Positions 7,893 to 16,845 are shown, counted from the stretch's first letter. The stretch is 64,000 bases of DNA from Methylopila capsulata (GCF_016907975.1 NZ_JAFBCY010000001.1:1-64000), one strand, 5' to 3'. The notes: generated by a model from the letters alone, not told the origin. A program made the numbers and translations.

Positions 7893-9083
7893 TCAGTTCA
7901 GCGCGCGGCTCGATCCTGTCGCGACGGCGGGGCTAACCGCGGCCGGCCGGGCCTCGGCCTTGCCGTTCGGCGGCGTGTCGTACATCGGCACGCTCTCCTG
8001 GATCCGGCGGAATTCCGCCAGCGCCTGTCCGACGACCTGATCCATGTTGTAGTAGCGGTAGGTCGCGAGCCGGCCCACGAAATGCACGTCCGCCGTTTCG
8101 TTCGCGAGCGCCTGATACCGCCGATAGAGCTCCTGGTTTTCAGGCCGCGGCACAGGATAGTACGGGTCGCCCGTGGCCGCCGGGTACTCGTAGGTGATCG
8201 TCGTGTTCGGGTGCGTCTGGCCGGTGAGGTGCTTGTACTCGGTGATCCGGGTGTAGTCCTCAGTCTGCGGGTAGTTTACCGTCGCGACCGGCTGGAACTG
8301 CTCCTGTTCGAGCGACCGATGCTCGAACCGCAGCGAGCGGTACGGCAGGCGGCCGAAGCGGAAATCGAAGAACTCGTCGATCGGCCCGGTGAAGATCAGG
8401 CGCTTGAACTGCGCCGTCTCGCGCACCTCGCGAAAATCCGCGTTGAGCATGATCTGGATGTTGGGGTGATCCAGCATCCGCTCGAACATGCGGGTGTAGC
8501 CGTGCTTTGGCATGATCTGATGCGTGTCGGTGAAGTAGCGGTCGTCGGTGTTGGTGCGCGTCGGCACCCGCGCCGTGACCGACTTGTCGAGCTCCGACGG
8601 GTCGAGGCCCCACTGCTTCTGGGTGTAGCCGCGGAAGAACTTCTCATAGAGCTCGCGGCCGACCTTGCTGACGACCACGTCCTCGGAGGTCCGGATCTCC
8701 TCCACAGGCTCAGCCCGCGACTCAAGAAAAGCCGCGGCGTCCTCGTCGGTCTTGAGGTCGAGGCCGTAGAGTTCGTTCAGCGTCGTGCGGTTGATCGGGA
8801 TCGGCACGAGCTTGTCGTCGACGCGGCCGAGCACCCGATGCTCGTAGGGGCGCCACTCCGTGAACTTCGACAGGTGCTCGACGATGGCGTCGGAGTTGGT
8901 GTGGAAGATGTGCGGTCCGTACTGGTGCATCAGCACGCCGGCGTCGTCGTACTTGTCGTAGGCGTTGCCGCCGATGTGCGGCCTGCGATCGATGATCAGC
9001 ACCTTCTGGTCGCGTTCGGTGGCGATCCGCTCGGCGAGCACCGAGCCGGCGAAGCCTGCGCCGACGATGAGCCAATCATACAT
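7893..9083 (-). CDS. glf: UDP-galactopyranose mutase
   Basis: This flavoenzyme converts UDP-galactopyranose to UDP-galactofuranose, the donor for galactofuranose-containing glycans. The 396-residue protein begins MYDWLIVGAGFAGSVLAERIA (in parts), the FAD-binding GxGxxG motif, followed by GGNAYDKYDDAGVLMHQYGPHIFHT, a mutase signature, and the substrate-loop region FFRGYTQKQWGLDPSEL. Length equals the family norm, with a short disordered Ala/Pro tail. The gene overlaps the upstream glycosyltransferase by 8 bases, so the two are translationally coupled. Galactofuranose is therefore the probable sugar of the glycan made by this cluster. Confidence 0.95.
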   Translation of the reverse strand: MYDWLIVGAGFAGSVLAERIATERDQKVLIIDRRPHIGGNAYDKYDDAGVLMHQYGPHIFHTNSDAIVEHLSKFTEWRPYEHRVLGRVDDKLVPIPINRTTLNELYGLDLKTDEDAAAFLESRAEPVEEIRTSEDVVVSKVGRELYEKFFRGYTQKQWGLDPSELDKSVTARVPTRTNTDDRYFTDTHQIMPKHGYTRMFERMLDHPNIQIMLNADFREVRETAQFKRLIFTGPIDEFFDFRFGRLPYRSLRFEHRSLEQEQFQPVATVNYPQTEDYTRITEYKHLTGQTHPNTTITYEYPAATGDPYYPVPRPENQELYRRYQALANETADVHFVGRLATYRYYNMDQVVGQALAEFRRIQESVPMYDTPPNGKAEARPAAVSPAVATGSSRALN

Positions 9084-10296
9084 GAGCGGCGTCCTTGACG
9101 GTTTCAGCGCTCGTCAGTCCCACGCGGCTGCGACGGCGCGCATGAGCGGCCGAGGTCGCAAGGGCATAGATCCGCTCGAATGTCTGGTCCCAGGAGTTGT
9201 CGGAGAGCTTGGCGTCGACGCGGGCGAGCCAGGGACCTCGGTCCATCGCCATCTGCTCCTCGATCGCCGCGATCATCTCGTCGGCGGTCGAGGCGATCTT
9301 CACAAGGCCGGTCTCGCCATAGTCGGCGATCACGTCGGTGATCGGCGTCGAGGTCACGGTCGCGCCGGCCGCCAGGAACTCCGGCGTCTTTGTCGGGCTG
9401 ATGAAGCGGGTCGACTCGTTCAGCGCGAAGGGCATGAACGCCGCGTCCCAGCCGCCGACATAGGACGGCAGGTCCTTGTAGTCGCGGCCGCCGAGCCAAT
9501 GCACATTCGCGGCCTTCGGCAGGTCCGCCGGATCGATCTTCACGACCGGTCCGACCATCACGAGCTGCCACTCCGGCCGCTTCGCGGCGATCTCGCCGAC
9601 GAGATCGATGTCCATCCGTTCGTCGATGACGCCGAAGAAGCCGATGCGCGGATGCGGAATGGCGGCCTGGTCCTCGGGATCCTCGCGGTCCTCGGCGCGG
9701 CCCTTGCTGAAGTGCGCGACGTCGATGCTGCTGGGGAAGGCGTGGATGTTGTCGTGGCGATGTTTCTTCGCCTCGTAGAGGCTGCGGCCGCCGGTGAACA
9801 CGACGTCGGCGCGCGCCAGCATTTCGTCCTCGAGCGCGATCAGTTCGGGCGGCGCGCCCTTGAACGCCGACAGCTGGTCCATGTTGTCGAAGACGGTGAG
9901 ATCGGCTTCGAGATGGCGGCTGAATAGCAGCGCCATCGGCGTGTAGTACCAGAAGATCCGGCGCTCGGCCCCAAGGTTCTCAAGCAACTCGTCGACCAGT
10001 TGACGCTGCGCGAGGATCTTGCCGCTTTCGCTCAGGCCGTGGGGCAGAACGGGGACTGCGACCGTGACGCCTTCGGACCGCGCCGACGACCGCAGGGACG
10101 GCGCGGCGACGTCTTCAAAGACGGGCTCTTCGATCACATAGACCGGCTGCCGCTTGCCGATGCGGCTTAGAAGGTGTTGAGGCCGCTGATAGACGAAATC
10201 CCAGCGAAGGTGCGAGAAGCAAATCACCGGGGCGTCTTCAATCCGCGAAGTTCCCGCGGCGTCGAGTTCTGGCGCGCAACTGCTGGTCGGTCGCAT
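9076..10296 (-). CDS. Glycosyltransferase (TuaH-like, GT-B fold)
   Basis: The 406-residue protein carries the family block CFSHLRWDFVYQRPQHLLSR near its N-terminus and the GT-B donor-site region SPTKTPEFLAAGATVTSTPI near the C-terminus. It resembles the teichuronic-acid enzyme TuaH and related glycosyltransferases often found beside glf. The ATG at 10296 follows GGGAGAG; a GTG at 10326 in frame lacks such a site. No membrane segment is seen, so it is probably cytosolic or peripheral. The acceptor is unknown. Given the coupled glf gene, transfer of galactofuranose is a reasonable guess but not shown. Confidence 0.85.
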   Translation of the reverse strand: MRPTSSCAPELDAAGTSRIEDAPVICFSHLRWDFVYQRPQHLLSRIGKRQPVYVIEEPVFEDVAAPSLRSSARSEGVTVAVPVLPHGLSESGKILAQRQLVDELLENLGAERRIFWYYTPMALLFSRHLEADLTVFDNMDQLSAFKGAPPELIALEDEMLARADVVFTGGRSLYEAKKHRHDNIHAFPSSIDVAHFSKGRAEDREDPEDQAAIPHPRIGFFGVIDERMDIDLVGEIAAKRPEWQLVMVGPVVKIDPADLPKAANVHWLGGRDYKDLPSYVGGWDAAFMPFALNESTRFISPTKTPEFLAAGATVTSTPITDVIADYGETGLVKIASTADEMIAAIEEQMAMDRGPWLARVDAKLSDNSWDQTFERIYALATSAAHARRRSRVGLTSAETVKDAAHV

Positions 10297-10391
10297 GATC
10301 TCTCCCGTCTCGGATGAACGAACCACGACGCGGAAACGTGGCGTCGGTCGGGCTGGCGCGAAGTCGGCGAACTTTGCCCGATCCTCTGCCT

Positions 10392-10421
10392 AACCTCGGT
10401 GTTCGAACATGTACCTAGGTT
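10392..10421. promoter_or_regulatory. Large inverted repeat in the divergent glycan-cluster promoter region
   Basis: Arms AACCTCGGT (10392-10400) and ACCTAGGTT (10413-10421) are complementary at 8 of 9 positions across a 12-base spacer that itself contains GTTCGAAC (10401-10408). It sits about 100 bases upstream of the leftward glycosyltransferase start and 120 bases upstream of the rightward glycosidase start, the expected place for a shared operator. Confidence 0.5.
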
Positions 10422-10541
10422 CAGGCGTTCCCGGAGAAGTGAATCTGTGCGCTACCGTACCAAAAGGTCGACGTGCTGCGCTGCGGGGCCAAACCGGCAC
10501 AAGAGTGAACACCGCCATGTGAACGGAAGGAGATGCGCTGC

Positions 10542-11729
10542 GTGACCATCGACGCGCCGCCGGCCTCCGCCGGCCTTCAAAGCTTTTTCGTCGCGGGCTT
10601 CGAGTGCTCATCCCACCGGCGCGCCGACGGAACCCGGCTCGATCTGATCGCCGCGACCGGCCATGACCGGCTCGCCGCGTCGGATTTCGCGCGCCTCGCC
10701 GCCGTCGGCGTGACCACGGCGCGCGACGGGATGCGGTGGCATCTGATCGAGAAGGCGCCTGGATTCTACGATTGGTCGAGCGTGCTGCCGATGCTCCGGG
10801 CGGCGAGGGACGCGCGCGTTCAGGTCATCTGGGACCTCTGCCACTACGGCTATCCCGACAAGCTCGACATCTGGTCGCCCGCCTTCGTTGAGCGCTTCGC
10901 TCGCTTCGCCCGCGAGGCCGCCCGGCTCATCCGTTCTGAGAGCGACGACATTCCCTACTACTGCCCTGTCAACGAGATGTCCTATTGGGCCTGGGCCGGC
11001 GGCGATATGCGCCAGTTCAATCCCATGACGAAGGGGCGGGGGGCGGAGCTGAAGCGCCAACTCGCGCGGGCCGCGATCGCCGCGATCGAGGCGGTGCGGT
11101 CGGTGGACCCGCGCGCCCGGTTCCTGACGGCCGAGCCGAGCATTCATGTGGCGGCGGCCTCGCCTTCGACCTCGGCCAAAGCAGCCGCCGAGGGCTACCG
11201 GCTCTCGCAATTCGAGGCGACGGACATGCTGGCCGGCCGGCTTCATCCTGAGTTGGGCGGCTCTCCCGACAAACTCGACATCGTCGGCGTGAATTTCTAT
11301 CCGCAGAATCAGTGGGTTCTGGGAGCCGGGACCATCCCGATGGGACATCACGACTATCGGCCGTTCCGCGAGATGCTCGCCGAAACCGCTGTCCGCTATG
11401 GGAGGCCGGTGCTGATCTCGGAGACCGGCGCAGAGGGCACGGCCCGCGCGGCCTGGCTGCATTACGTCTGCGACGAGGTCGCCGCGGCGCGCGACGACGG
11501 CGTGCAGGTGGAGGGGATCACTCTTTACCCGATCCTCGACTATCCCGGCTGGGACAACGGCCGGATCTGCGAGGTCGGGCTGTTCTCGACGCCGAATGCG
11601 AAAGGCGAGCGTGCGGTGTTCAAACCGCTGGCGGACGAGCTTGCCCGCCAGAGAGCCCGGTTCGAGCCCGAGGTCCGCTGGGATCTTGCGGACCGCGTCG
11701 TTCCCATCCGCCGCGGGGCGGCGTCGTGA
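10542..11729 (+). CDS. Clan GH-A glycosidase, beta-glucosidase-like
   Basis: The 395-residue protein shows the two catalytic carboxylates of clan-A glycosidases: P-V-N-E-M-S (acid/base, about residue 142) and L-I-S-E-T-G-A-E-G (nucleophile, about residue 293). It has the barrel strands VIWDLCHYGYPD and IVGVNFYPQNQW. There is no signal peptide, so it acts in the cytosol or is moved by another route. GTG 10542 is preferred because AAGGAG (10527-10532) lies 9 bases before it; the ATG at 10533 directly abuts that site. The ABC exporter gene overlaps its stop as GTGA. It may trim or remodel the glycan built by the divergent genes. Confidence 0.8.
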   Translation: MTIDAPPASAGLQSFFVAGFECSSHRRADGTRLDLIAATGHDRLAASDFARLAAVGVTTARDGMRWHLIEKAPGFYDWSSVLPMLRAARDARVQVIWDLCHYGYPDKLDIWSPAFVERFARFAREAARLIRSESDDIPYYCPVNEMSYWAWAGGDMRQFNPMTKGRGAELKRQLARAAIAAIEAVRSVDPRARFLTAEPSIHVAAASPSTSAKAAAEGYRLSQFEATDMLAGRLHPELGGSPDKLDIVGVNFYPQNQWVLGAGTIPMGHHDYRPFREMLAETAVRYGRPVLISETGAEGTARAAWLHYVCDEVAAARDDGVQVEGITLYPILDYPGWDNGRICEVGLFSTPNAKGERAVFKPLADELARQRARFEPEVRWDLADRVVPIRRGAAS

Positions 11730-13549
11730 GCGAGGCCTCGACGTCGTTCCGGCCCGACACGCAGGAGGAGCGCAGCGCCATCGCGGCGTCGCTCCAGAGC
11801 CCGTCGGCGTTCTTCTGGCGCTACGCCAAGCGCTGGCCCGGCCACTTCATCGCGCTCGGGCTCGTGGTGACGGTCGGCGCTTGCATGATGGTGGCGACCC
11901 AGTACGGCATGAAGCTGCTGGTGGACGCCATGGCGGCGCCGCCGCCCGCCTCGCCCGCGCTCTGGTGGGCGCTCGCATTCTTCGTGGCGACGACGGCGCT
12001 CGAAGGCGCGCTGTGGCGGGTGTCGGGCTGGCTCGGCTGCCGCACGACGGTCGGGGTCGGCGTCGACATCCGGCTCGACCTGCTCGACCACGTCGCCGGC
12101 CATCCCATGCGGTACTTCCAGGACCAGCGCGCCGGCGCGCTGGGGCACCGCATCACCTCGACCGCCGGCGACTTCGGCGTGCTGACCAACAACATGACCT
12201 GGAACGTCATGCCGCCGATCGTGAGCTTTCTCGGCGCGGTGGTCATCTTTTTCACGATCAATCTCGGCATGGCGATCGCGCTGTCCGCCTTCGCGGTGAT
12301 CGTCACGATCGGCCTGGTGCTCTTCGGCCGGCGCGGCCGCCCACTGCACCGGCATTACGCCGAGCAGGCGGGCCTGGTCGGGGGCGAGCTGATCGACGTC
12401 CTCACCAACATCTGGTCCGTCAAAGCCTTTGCGGCCAGCGCCCGCGAGCGCAGGCGGCTTCGCCACATCTTCGACGGCGAGGCGACGGCCCAGCGCAGGA
12501 GCTGGATGTTCACGGAGAAGGCGCGCGTCATGCATGACGTGCTTCTCTGGGCGATGGCCGGCTCCATGATGCTCTGGGCGGTCTCGCTGTGGTCGCGCGG
12601 GTCGGTGACGACCGGCGACGTCGTCGTCGTCTCGACGCTGGTGTTCCGCATTCTCCACGGCTCCCGCGACCTCGCGATGGCGCTCGTCGATATGGAGCGC
12701 CACGTCAGCTACATCGCCGAGACGCTGAAGGTCATCGGCACGCCGCACGAGGTGGTCGACCTCGAGGACGCCCGGCCGTTCCAGAAGCGCGGCGGCTCGA
12801 TCGCCTTCGAGAAGGTGTCGTTCGGTTACGGCGGATCGCACGCCGTGCTGCGCGACTTCGACTTCACCGTTCCAGCGGGCCAGAAGGTCGGCATCGTCGG
12901 CCCCTCCGGCGCCGGCAAGTCGACCCTGATCCACCTCGTTCAGCGGCTCCACGACGTGGAGGCCGGACGCGTGCTCATCGATGGCCAGTCGGCGGCCGAG
13001 ATCACGCAGGAATCGCTGCGTTACGCGATCGCGGTCGTGCCGCAGGAGATTTCGCTGTTCCATCGCTCGGTGATGGAGAACATCCGCTTCGCCCGGCCGG
13101 AAGCGACCGACGACGAGGTCCGCGAGGCTGCCGCCGCCGCGCACTGCGGCTTCATCGACGACCTCGACGACGGCTTCGACACGCTGGTCGGCGAGCGCGG
13201 CGCCAAGCTGTCCGGCGGCCAGCGCCAGCGCATCGGCATCGCGCGGGCGATCCTGAAGAACGCGCCGATCGTGGTGCTGGACGAAGCGACCTCCGCGCTC
13301 GACACCGAATCCGAGATCGAGGTGCAGACGGCGCTCACCCGTCTGACGCGCGACCGCACCGTGCTCGCCGTGGCGCATCGGCTGTCGACGCTCGCCGACT
13401 TCGATCGGATCGTGGTGCTGGTCGAGGGCAGGGTGGTCGAAGAGGGGCCGATCGGCGACCTGCTGGCGGCGAACGGCGTCTTCGCCCGGATGTGGCGGCT
13501 TCAGTCGCGCGGGTTGTCCGTGGACGAAGCGTTGGACAAGGCGGGATAG
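11726..13549 (+). CDS. ABC exporter, fused permease and ATPase (MsbA-like)
   Basis: This 607-residue half-transporter has an N-terminal six-helix transmembrane domain (about residues 40-330) and a C-terminal nucleotide-binding domain. Walker A GPSGAGKSTL is near residue 392, the signature LSGGQRQR near 494, and Walker B IVVLDEATSALD just after, followed by the H-loop VLAVAHRLST. It should work as a homodimer in the inner membrane. The GTG start shares bases with the TGA of the glycosidase gene. In this context it probably exports a glycolipid or oligosaccharide. Its last 49 bases overlap the convergent Crp/Fnr gene. Confidence 0.9.
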   Translation: MSEASTSFRPDTQEERSAIAASLQSPSAFFWRYAKRWPGHFIALGLVVTVGACMMVATQYGMKLLVDAMAAPPPASPALWWALAFFVATTALEGALWRVSGWLGCRTTVGVGVDIRLDLLDHVAGHPMRYFQDQRAGALGHRITSTAGDFGVLTNNMTWNVMPPIVSFLGAVVIFFTINLGMAIALSAFAVIVTIGLVLFGRRGRPLHRHYAEQAGLVGGELIDVLTNIWSVKAFAASARERRRLRHIFDGEATAQRRSWMFTEKARVMHDVLLWAMAGSMMLWAVSLWSRGSVTTGDVVVVSTLVFRILHGSRDLAMALVDMERHVSYIAETLKVIGTPHEVVDLEDARPFQKRGGSIAFEKVSFGYGGSHAVLRDFDFTVPAGQKVGIVGPSGAGKSTLIHLVQRLHDVEAGRVLIDGQSAAEITQESLRYAIAVVPQEISLFHRSVMENIRFARPEATDDEVREAAAAAHCGFIDDLDDGFDTLVGERGAKLSGGQRQRIGIARAILKNAPIVVLDEATSALDTESEIEVQTALTRLTRDRTVLAVAHRLSTLADFDRIVVLVEGRVVEEGPIGDLLAANGVFARMWRLQSRGLSVDEALDKAG

Positions 13550-14259
13550 GCTCGTTCGCTTCGGCCAAAGGCTGCGAGGTGGCATCCACATGAGCGCCGC
13601 CCGAGGGCCTCGAGGTCCCGGATTTCGATCCGCCCGCGCTGGCACCGGACGGCCTGCTCGCCCTCGAGCATGTGGAGCCCGAGGGTGACGCTCGCGCGGC
13701 GCACGCCGAGCAAGTCGCTCAACTGCTGGTGCGTGAGCTCGATCGGGCGATCGCCGCGCAGGGCGTGGGCCTCCAGCAGCCAGCGCGCCAACCGCTGTTC
13801 GACCGTATGCAGGGCTGTGCAGACGCACAGCTGGGTCGCCTGGATGATGCGGTCGTTGGCGTAGAGCATCAGCCTGCGCCGCAGTTCGGGGTGGAGCGTG
13901 GCGATGCGGTCGAGCGCCTCGGCGTCGATCGCCTGGGCCTGGACGCCTGTCAGCGCGACGGCGTCGCGCACGGCCGGGTGTTGCGCGCTCAACGCCGCGG
14001 ACACCCCGACGAATCCGCCGGGCCCGACGAGCCCGGTCGCGGCGACGCCGCCGTCGGGCGCGCGGCCGAACAGGGCGACGAGTCCGTCGCTTATGAAGAA
14101 AACCGTCTGGATTGCGTGGCCCGCGGACGACAGCAGATCGCCCCGGCGCCTCTCGCCGCGTCGGAGATGGCGCCTGAGCAGGGCCGCGGACTCAGGCTCC
14201 AGGCCTGCAATCAGCGGATGAGCGGCGCGATCGGCCTTTGGACGGGAGGGACGCAGCAC
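13501..14259 (-). CDS. Crp/Fnr-family transcriptional regulator
   Basis: The 252-residue protein has an N-terminal cyclic-nucleotide-binding-like beta barrel (about residues 20-135), the dimer helix QLCVCTALHTVEQRLARWLL and a C-terminal winged HTH, ELTHQQLSDLLGVRRASVTL. There is no N-terminal cysteine cluster of the FNR type, but the tail has S-C-G-C-H. The effector is unknown. The GTG start partly overlaps GGAGG, so the true start is uncertain. It lies 52 bases downstream of the Rrf2 gene on the same strand and may be co-transcribed with it. Its 3' end overlaps the ABC exporter gene tail to tail. Confidence 0.85.
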   Translation of the reverse strand: MLRPSRPKADRAAHPLIAGLEPESAALLRRHLRRGERRRGDLLSSAGHAIQTVFFISDGLVALFGRAPDGGVAATGLVGPGGFVGVSAALSAQHPAVRDAVALTGVQAQAIDAEALDRIATLHPELRRRLMLYANDRIIQATQLCVCTALHTVEQRLARWLLEAHALRGDRPIELTHQQLSDLLGVRRASVTLGLHMLEGEQAVRCQRGRIEIRDLEALGRRSCGCHLAAFGRSERAYPALSNASSTDNPRD

Positions 14260-14311
14260 CTCCGAAGCCTGAACCCGCGGGGCCCTAAACGCAAACCGGC
14301 CGTCGCGCGGC

Positions 14312-14761
14312 TCAGATCTGGTAGTCGGCCTCGAGCAGGGCGAGGCCGCCGAGATCGCGCATTTCGGTCAGCGTCCGATGATCGAGCACGGTCGAAATGG
14401 CGTTTCGGACCTCGAGCATCATCAGGCGCACCTGACACGACCGCACGTCCTGACAGTCGTCGCAGGGCACGTAGGCCGACCGGCTGGCGCAGGCGATCGG
14501 GGCGAGCGGGCCGTCCAGCGCTCGCACGATCGCGCCCACCGTGATCTCGTCCGGCGACTTCGAGAGCATGTAGCCGCCGGCCTTGCCCTTCTTGCTGGAC
14601 AGCATGCCGGCGTTGCGGAGCTCGCCCAGGATCGCGTCGAGAAACTTCTTCGGGATCGCGTTGCGCTCGGCGACCTCGGCCACGAAGGTCGACTTTCCCG
14701 GCTGAAGGCGCGCCAGGTCCACCATGGCCTTCAGGCCGTATTTCGCCTTCTTCGTCAGCAT
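14312..14761 (-). CDS. Rrf2-family transcriptional regulator, probably Fe-S cluster binding
   Basis: The 149-residue protein is of standard length for IscR/RirA/NsrR relatives. The N-terminal winged HTH begins MLTKKAKYGLKAMVDLA and includes IPKKFLDAILGELRNAGML and SKKGKAGGYML. Cysteines at 91, 100, 103 and 109 sit where Rrf2 proteins hold their Fe-S cluster, so iron, NO or redox sensing is likely. It is downstream of a class I Fe-S fumarase and a thioesterase on the same strand, separated from the latter by 93 bases that contain an inverted repeat. This suggests its own promoter and possible autoregulation. The exact subfamily cannot be named. Confidence 0.9.
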   Translation of the reverse strand: MLTKKAKYGLKAMVDLARLQPGKSTFVAEVAERNAIPKKFLDAILGELRNAGMLSSKKGKAGGYMLSKSPDEITVGAIVRALDGPLAPIACASRSAYVPCDDCQDVRSCQVRLMMLEVRNAISTVLDHRTLTEMRDLGGLALLEADYQI

Positions 14762-14772
14762 CGTCCCAACCC

Positions 14773-14813
14773 TTGCTGCGACACGAGATACGAGATCCCT
14801 CGCGCCGCAGCAA
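14773..14813. promoter_or_regulatory. Inverted repeat and tandem heptamer upstream of the Rrf2 gene
   Basis: TTGCTGCG (14773-14780) and CGCAGCAA (14806-14813) form a perfect 8-bp inverted repeat around two tandem copies of ACGAGAT (14783-14796). Just beyond it on the minus strand is TATATT, a possible -10 box. The position, 12 bases upstream of the ATG, suggests an autoregulatory operator or a leader hairpin. Confidence 0.45.
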
Positions 14814-14854
14814 TATATGTTGAGTCGCTTACTGGAATGCGAGCGTCCTCGGCG

Positions 14855-15289
14855 TCAGCCGGGCCGGGAGAGGATCTTCCAGACGCCATTCGCCGCCGCC
14901 ACCGCGCGGTCGCCGACCTTCAGCGTTCCCCGCATGAAGACCAGGGACGATGTCAGCCGGAGGAGCTCCGGCTCGACGGCGACGAAATCCCCCATCTTGG
15001 CGGTAGAGACGAACTGCATGTCGAACTGCACGGTGACCGAAGGCCTCCCGCCCGCAGCGTCCCAGGCCGCGACGCCTAGCGCACGGTCGGCGAGGGTCAT
15101 CAGCATGCCGCCGTGGACCACGCCGATCAGATTGGCGTGCTTGGTCTCGGCGGTGAAGCCGAAGGCGCGAAGACCGTCCGCGCCGCGCCGTGTGACGATG
15201 GGCCCGACGAGATCGATGAAGCCGGCGTCCTGAAACCTCTCCCAGCCATGGGCGAGGGGATCGTAGGGCGGCGAAGAAAGAGCGTTCAC
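14855..15289 (-). CDS. PaaI-type hotdog-fold thioesterase
   Basis: The 144-residue protein is a single hotdog domain. It contains the family block VVHGGMLMTLADRALGVAAW with the catalytic H-G-G-x(5)-A-D arrangement and the strand SVTVQFDMQFVSTAKMGD. Such enzymes hydrolyse acyl-CoA thioesters, often with broad substrate use, in the cytosol. It starts 38 bases after the fumarase stop on the same strand, so the two are probably in one transcript. The physiological substrate is not evident. Confidence 0.87.
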   Translation of the reverse strand: MNALSSPPYDPLAHGWERFQDAGFIDLVGPIVTRRGADGLRAFGFTAETKHANLIGVVHGGMLMTLADRALGVAAWDAAGGRPSVTVQFDMQFVSTAKMGDFVAVEPELLRLTSSLVFMRGTLKVGDRAVAAANGVWKILSRPG

Positions 15290-15327
15290 GAGCGAAGACG
15301 TCCTGTCGTTCAGGGAGGGAAGGGCGC

Positions 15328-16845
15328 TCAGGCGCGCCGCCAGAGGTCCGGGCCGATCAGATGGATCGACGCGCCCGCGGAGTCCACAGCCACGGTGACG
15401 GGCATGTCGACCACCTCGAACTCGTGGATGGCCTCCATCCCGATATCTTCGAACGCCAGCACCCGCGACGAGCGGATCGCCTGCGCGACGAGAATGGCGG
15501 CGCCGCCGACGGCGATGAGCGAGGCCGCGCCATGCCGCGCGATGGCCTCGATCGCCTGCGGCCCGCGCTCCGCCTTGCCGATCATGGCGAGCAGCCCGGT
15601 CCTCGCCAGCAGCGCATCCACGAAGCCGTCCATTCGGGTGGCGGTGGTGGGACCGGCGGGACCCACCGCCTCGCCGCCGACCGCCTTTACTGGCCCGACG
15701 TAGTAGATCACCCGTCCGTCGAGCGGGACGGGCAGGGGCTCTCCGCGGGCGAGGAGATCCGCCATGCGCTTGTGCGCCGCGTCCCGGCCGGTGAGCAGCT
15801 TACCCGACAGCAGCAGCCGTTCGCCGACCGTCCAGGACCGCACCTCGTCGCGGGTCAGCCGATCGAGGTCGACGCGGCGCGCGGCGTCGGCCGTGCGCGC
15901 GAGCACGATCTCCGGCCAGTCGGCGGCGTCCGGCGCTTCGAAGGTCGCGGGGCCGGAGCCGTCGAGCGTAAAGCTGACGTGCCGGTTCGCGGCGCACTGC
16001 GGCATCAGCGCGACGGGCTTCGAGGCGGCGTGGGTGGGGAAGGTACGGATCTTCACGTCGAGCACGGTGGTGACGCCGCCGAGCCCCTGCGCGCCAACGC
16101 CCAGCGCGTTGATGCGCTCGTGGAGCGAAATCCGCATCTCCTCCAGCTTGGAAGCCGGCCCGCGACGGAGCAGGTCGAGCATGTCGATCGGTTCGAACAG
16201 CGATTCCTTCGCGAGCAGCATCGCCTTGTCGGCGCTGCCGCCGACGCCGATCCCGATGAGGCCGGGAGGGCACCAGCCCGCTCCCAGCGTCGACATGGTC
16301 TCGACCACCCAGTCCTCGACGGAGGCGCTCGGGTTCAGCTGCACGAAGCGCGCCTTGTTCTCGGAGCCGCCGCCCTTCGCGGCGACGATGACCTCGACCG
16401 CGTCGCCCGGCACGAGGTCGACGTGGATCATGGCCGGCGCGTTGTCGCCGGTGTTGCGGCGTTCGAACAGCGGGTCGGCCACCATGGTGGCGCGGAGCGG
16501 GTTGGCCTCGTCGAGATAGGCGCGGCGCACGCCCTCGTTGACGAGGTCGTCGAGCGAGCGGCGCGTGGCGAAGCGCACGTTCATGCCGACCTTGAGGAAC
16601 ACGGCGGCGACGCCGGTGTCCTGGCACATCGGCCGCCGACCGATGAGCGCCATGCGCGAGTTCACCAGGATCTGCGCGATGGCGTCCTTCGCCGTCGGGC
16701 TCTCCTCGCGCTCATAGGCTCGGGCGAGATGGCGGACGTAATCGGCGGGATGGACATGGCTGACGAACTGCAGCGCGGCCGCGATCGAGCCGACGAGGTC
16801 GTCCTCGGCGATCCAGACGGTCGGATGGGGCGCAGTCGCGGCCAT
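15328..16845 (-). CDS. Class I fumarate hydratase (Fe-S)
   Basis: The single-chain 505-residue enzyme interconverts fumarate and malate in the TCA cycle. The three cysteine ligands of the 4Fe-4S cluster are visible: C74 in RRPMCQDTG, C191 in GWCPPGLIG and C283 in MPQCAANRH. The C-terminal beta-like half contains AVGGEAVGPAGPTTATRMDG, the typical substrate-binding region. ATG 16845 lies 6 bases after TAGGTG; a GTG three codons earlier is possible. It is the first gene of a leftward group with a thioesterase, an Rrf2 regulator and a Crp-type regulator. Its cluster is oxidant-sensitive in the family, which would fit control by the nearby Fe-S regulator. Confidence 0.93.
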   Translation of the reverse strand: MAATAPHPTVWIAEDDLVGSIAAALQFVSHVHPADYVRHLARAYEREESPTAKDAIAQILVNSRMALIGRRPMCQDTGVAAVFLKVGMNVRFATRRSLDDLVNEGVRRAYLDEANPLRATMVADPLFERRNTGDNAPAMIHVDLVPGDAVEVIVAAKGGGSENKARFVQLNPSASVEDWVVETMSTLGAGWCPPGLIGIGVGGSADKAMLLAKESLFEPIDMLDLLRRGPASKLEEMRISLHERINALGVGAQGLGGVTTVLDVKIRTFPTHAASKPVALMPQCAANRHVSFTLDGSGPATFEAPDAADWPEIVLARTADAARRVDLDRLTRDEVRSWTVGERLLLSGKLLTGRDAAHKRMADLLARGEPLPVPLDGRVIYYVGPVKAVGGEAVGPAGPTTATRMDGFVDALLARTGLLAMIGKAERGPQAIEAIARHGAASLIAVGGAAILVAQAIRSSRVLAFEDIGMEAIHEFEVVDMPVTVAVDSAGASIHLIGPDLWRRA

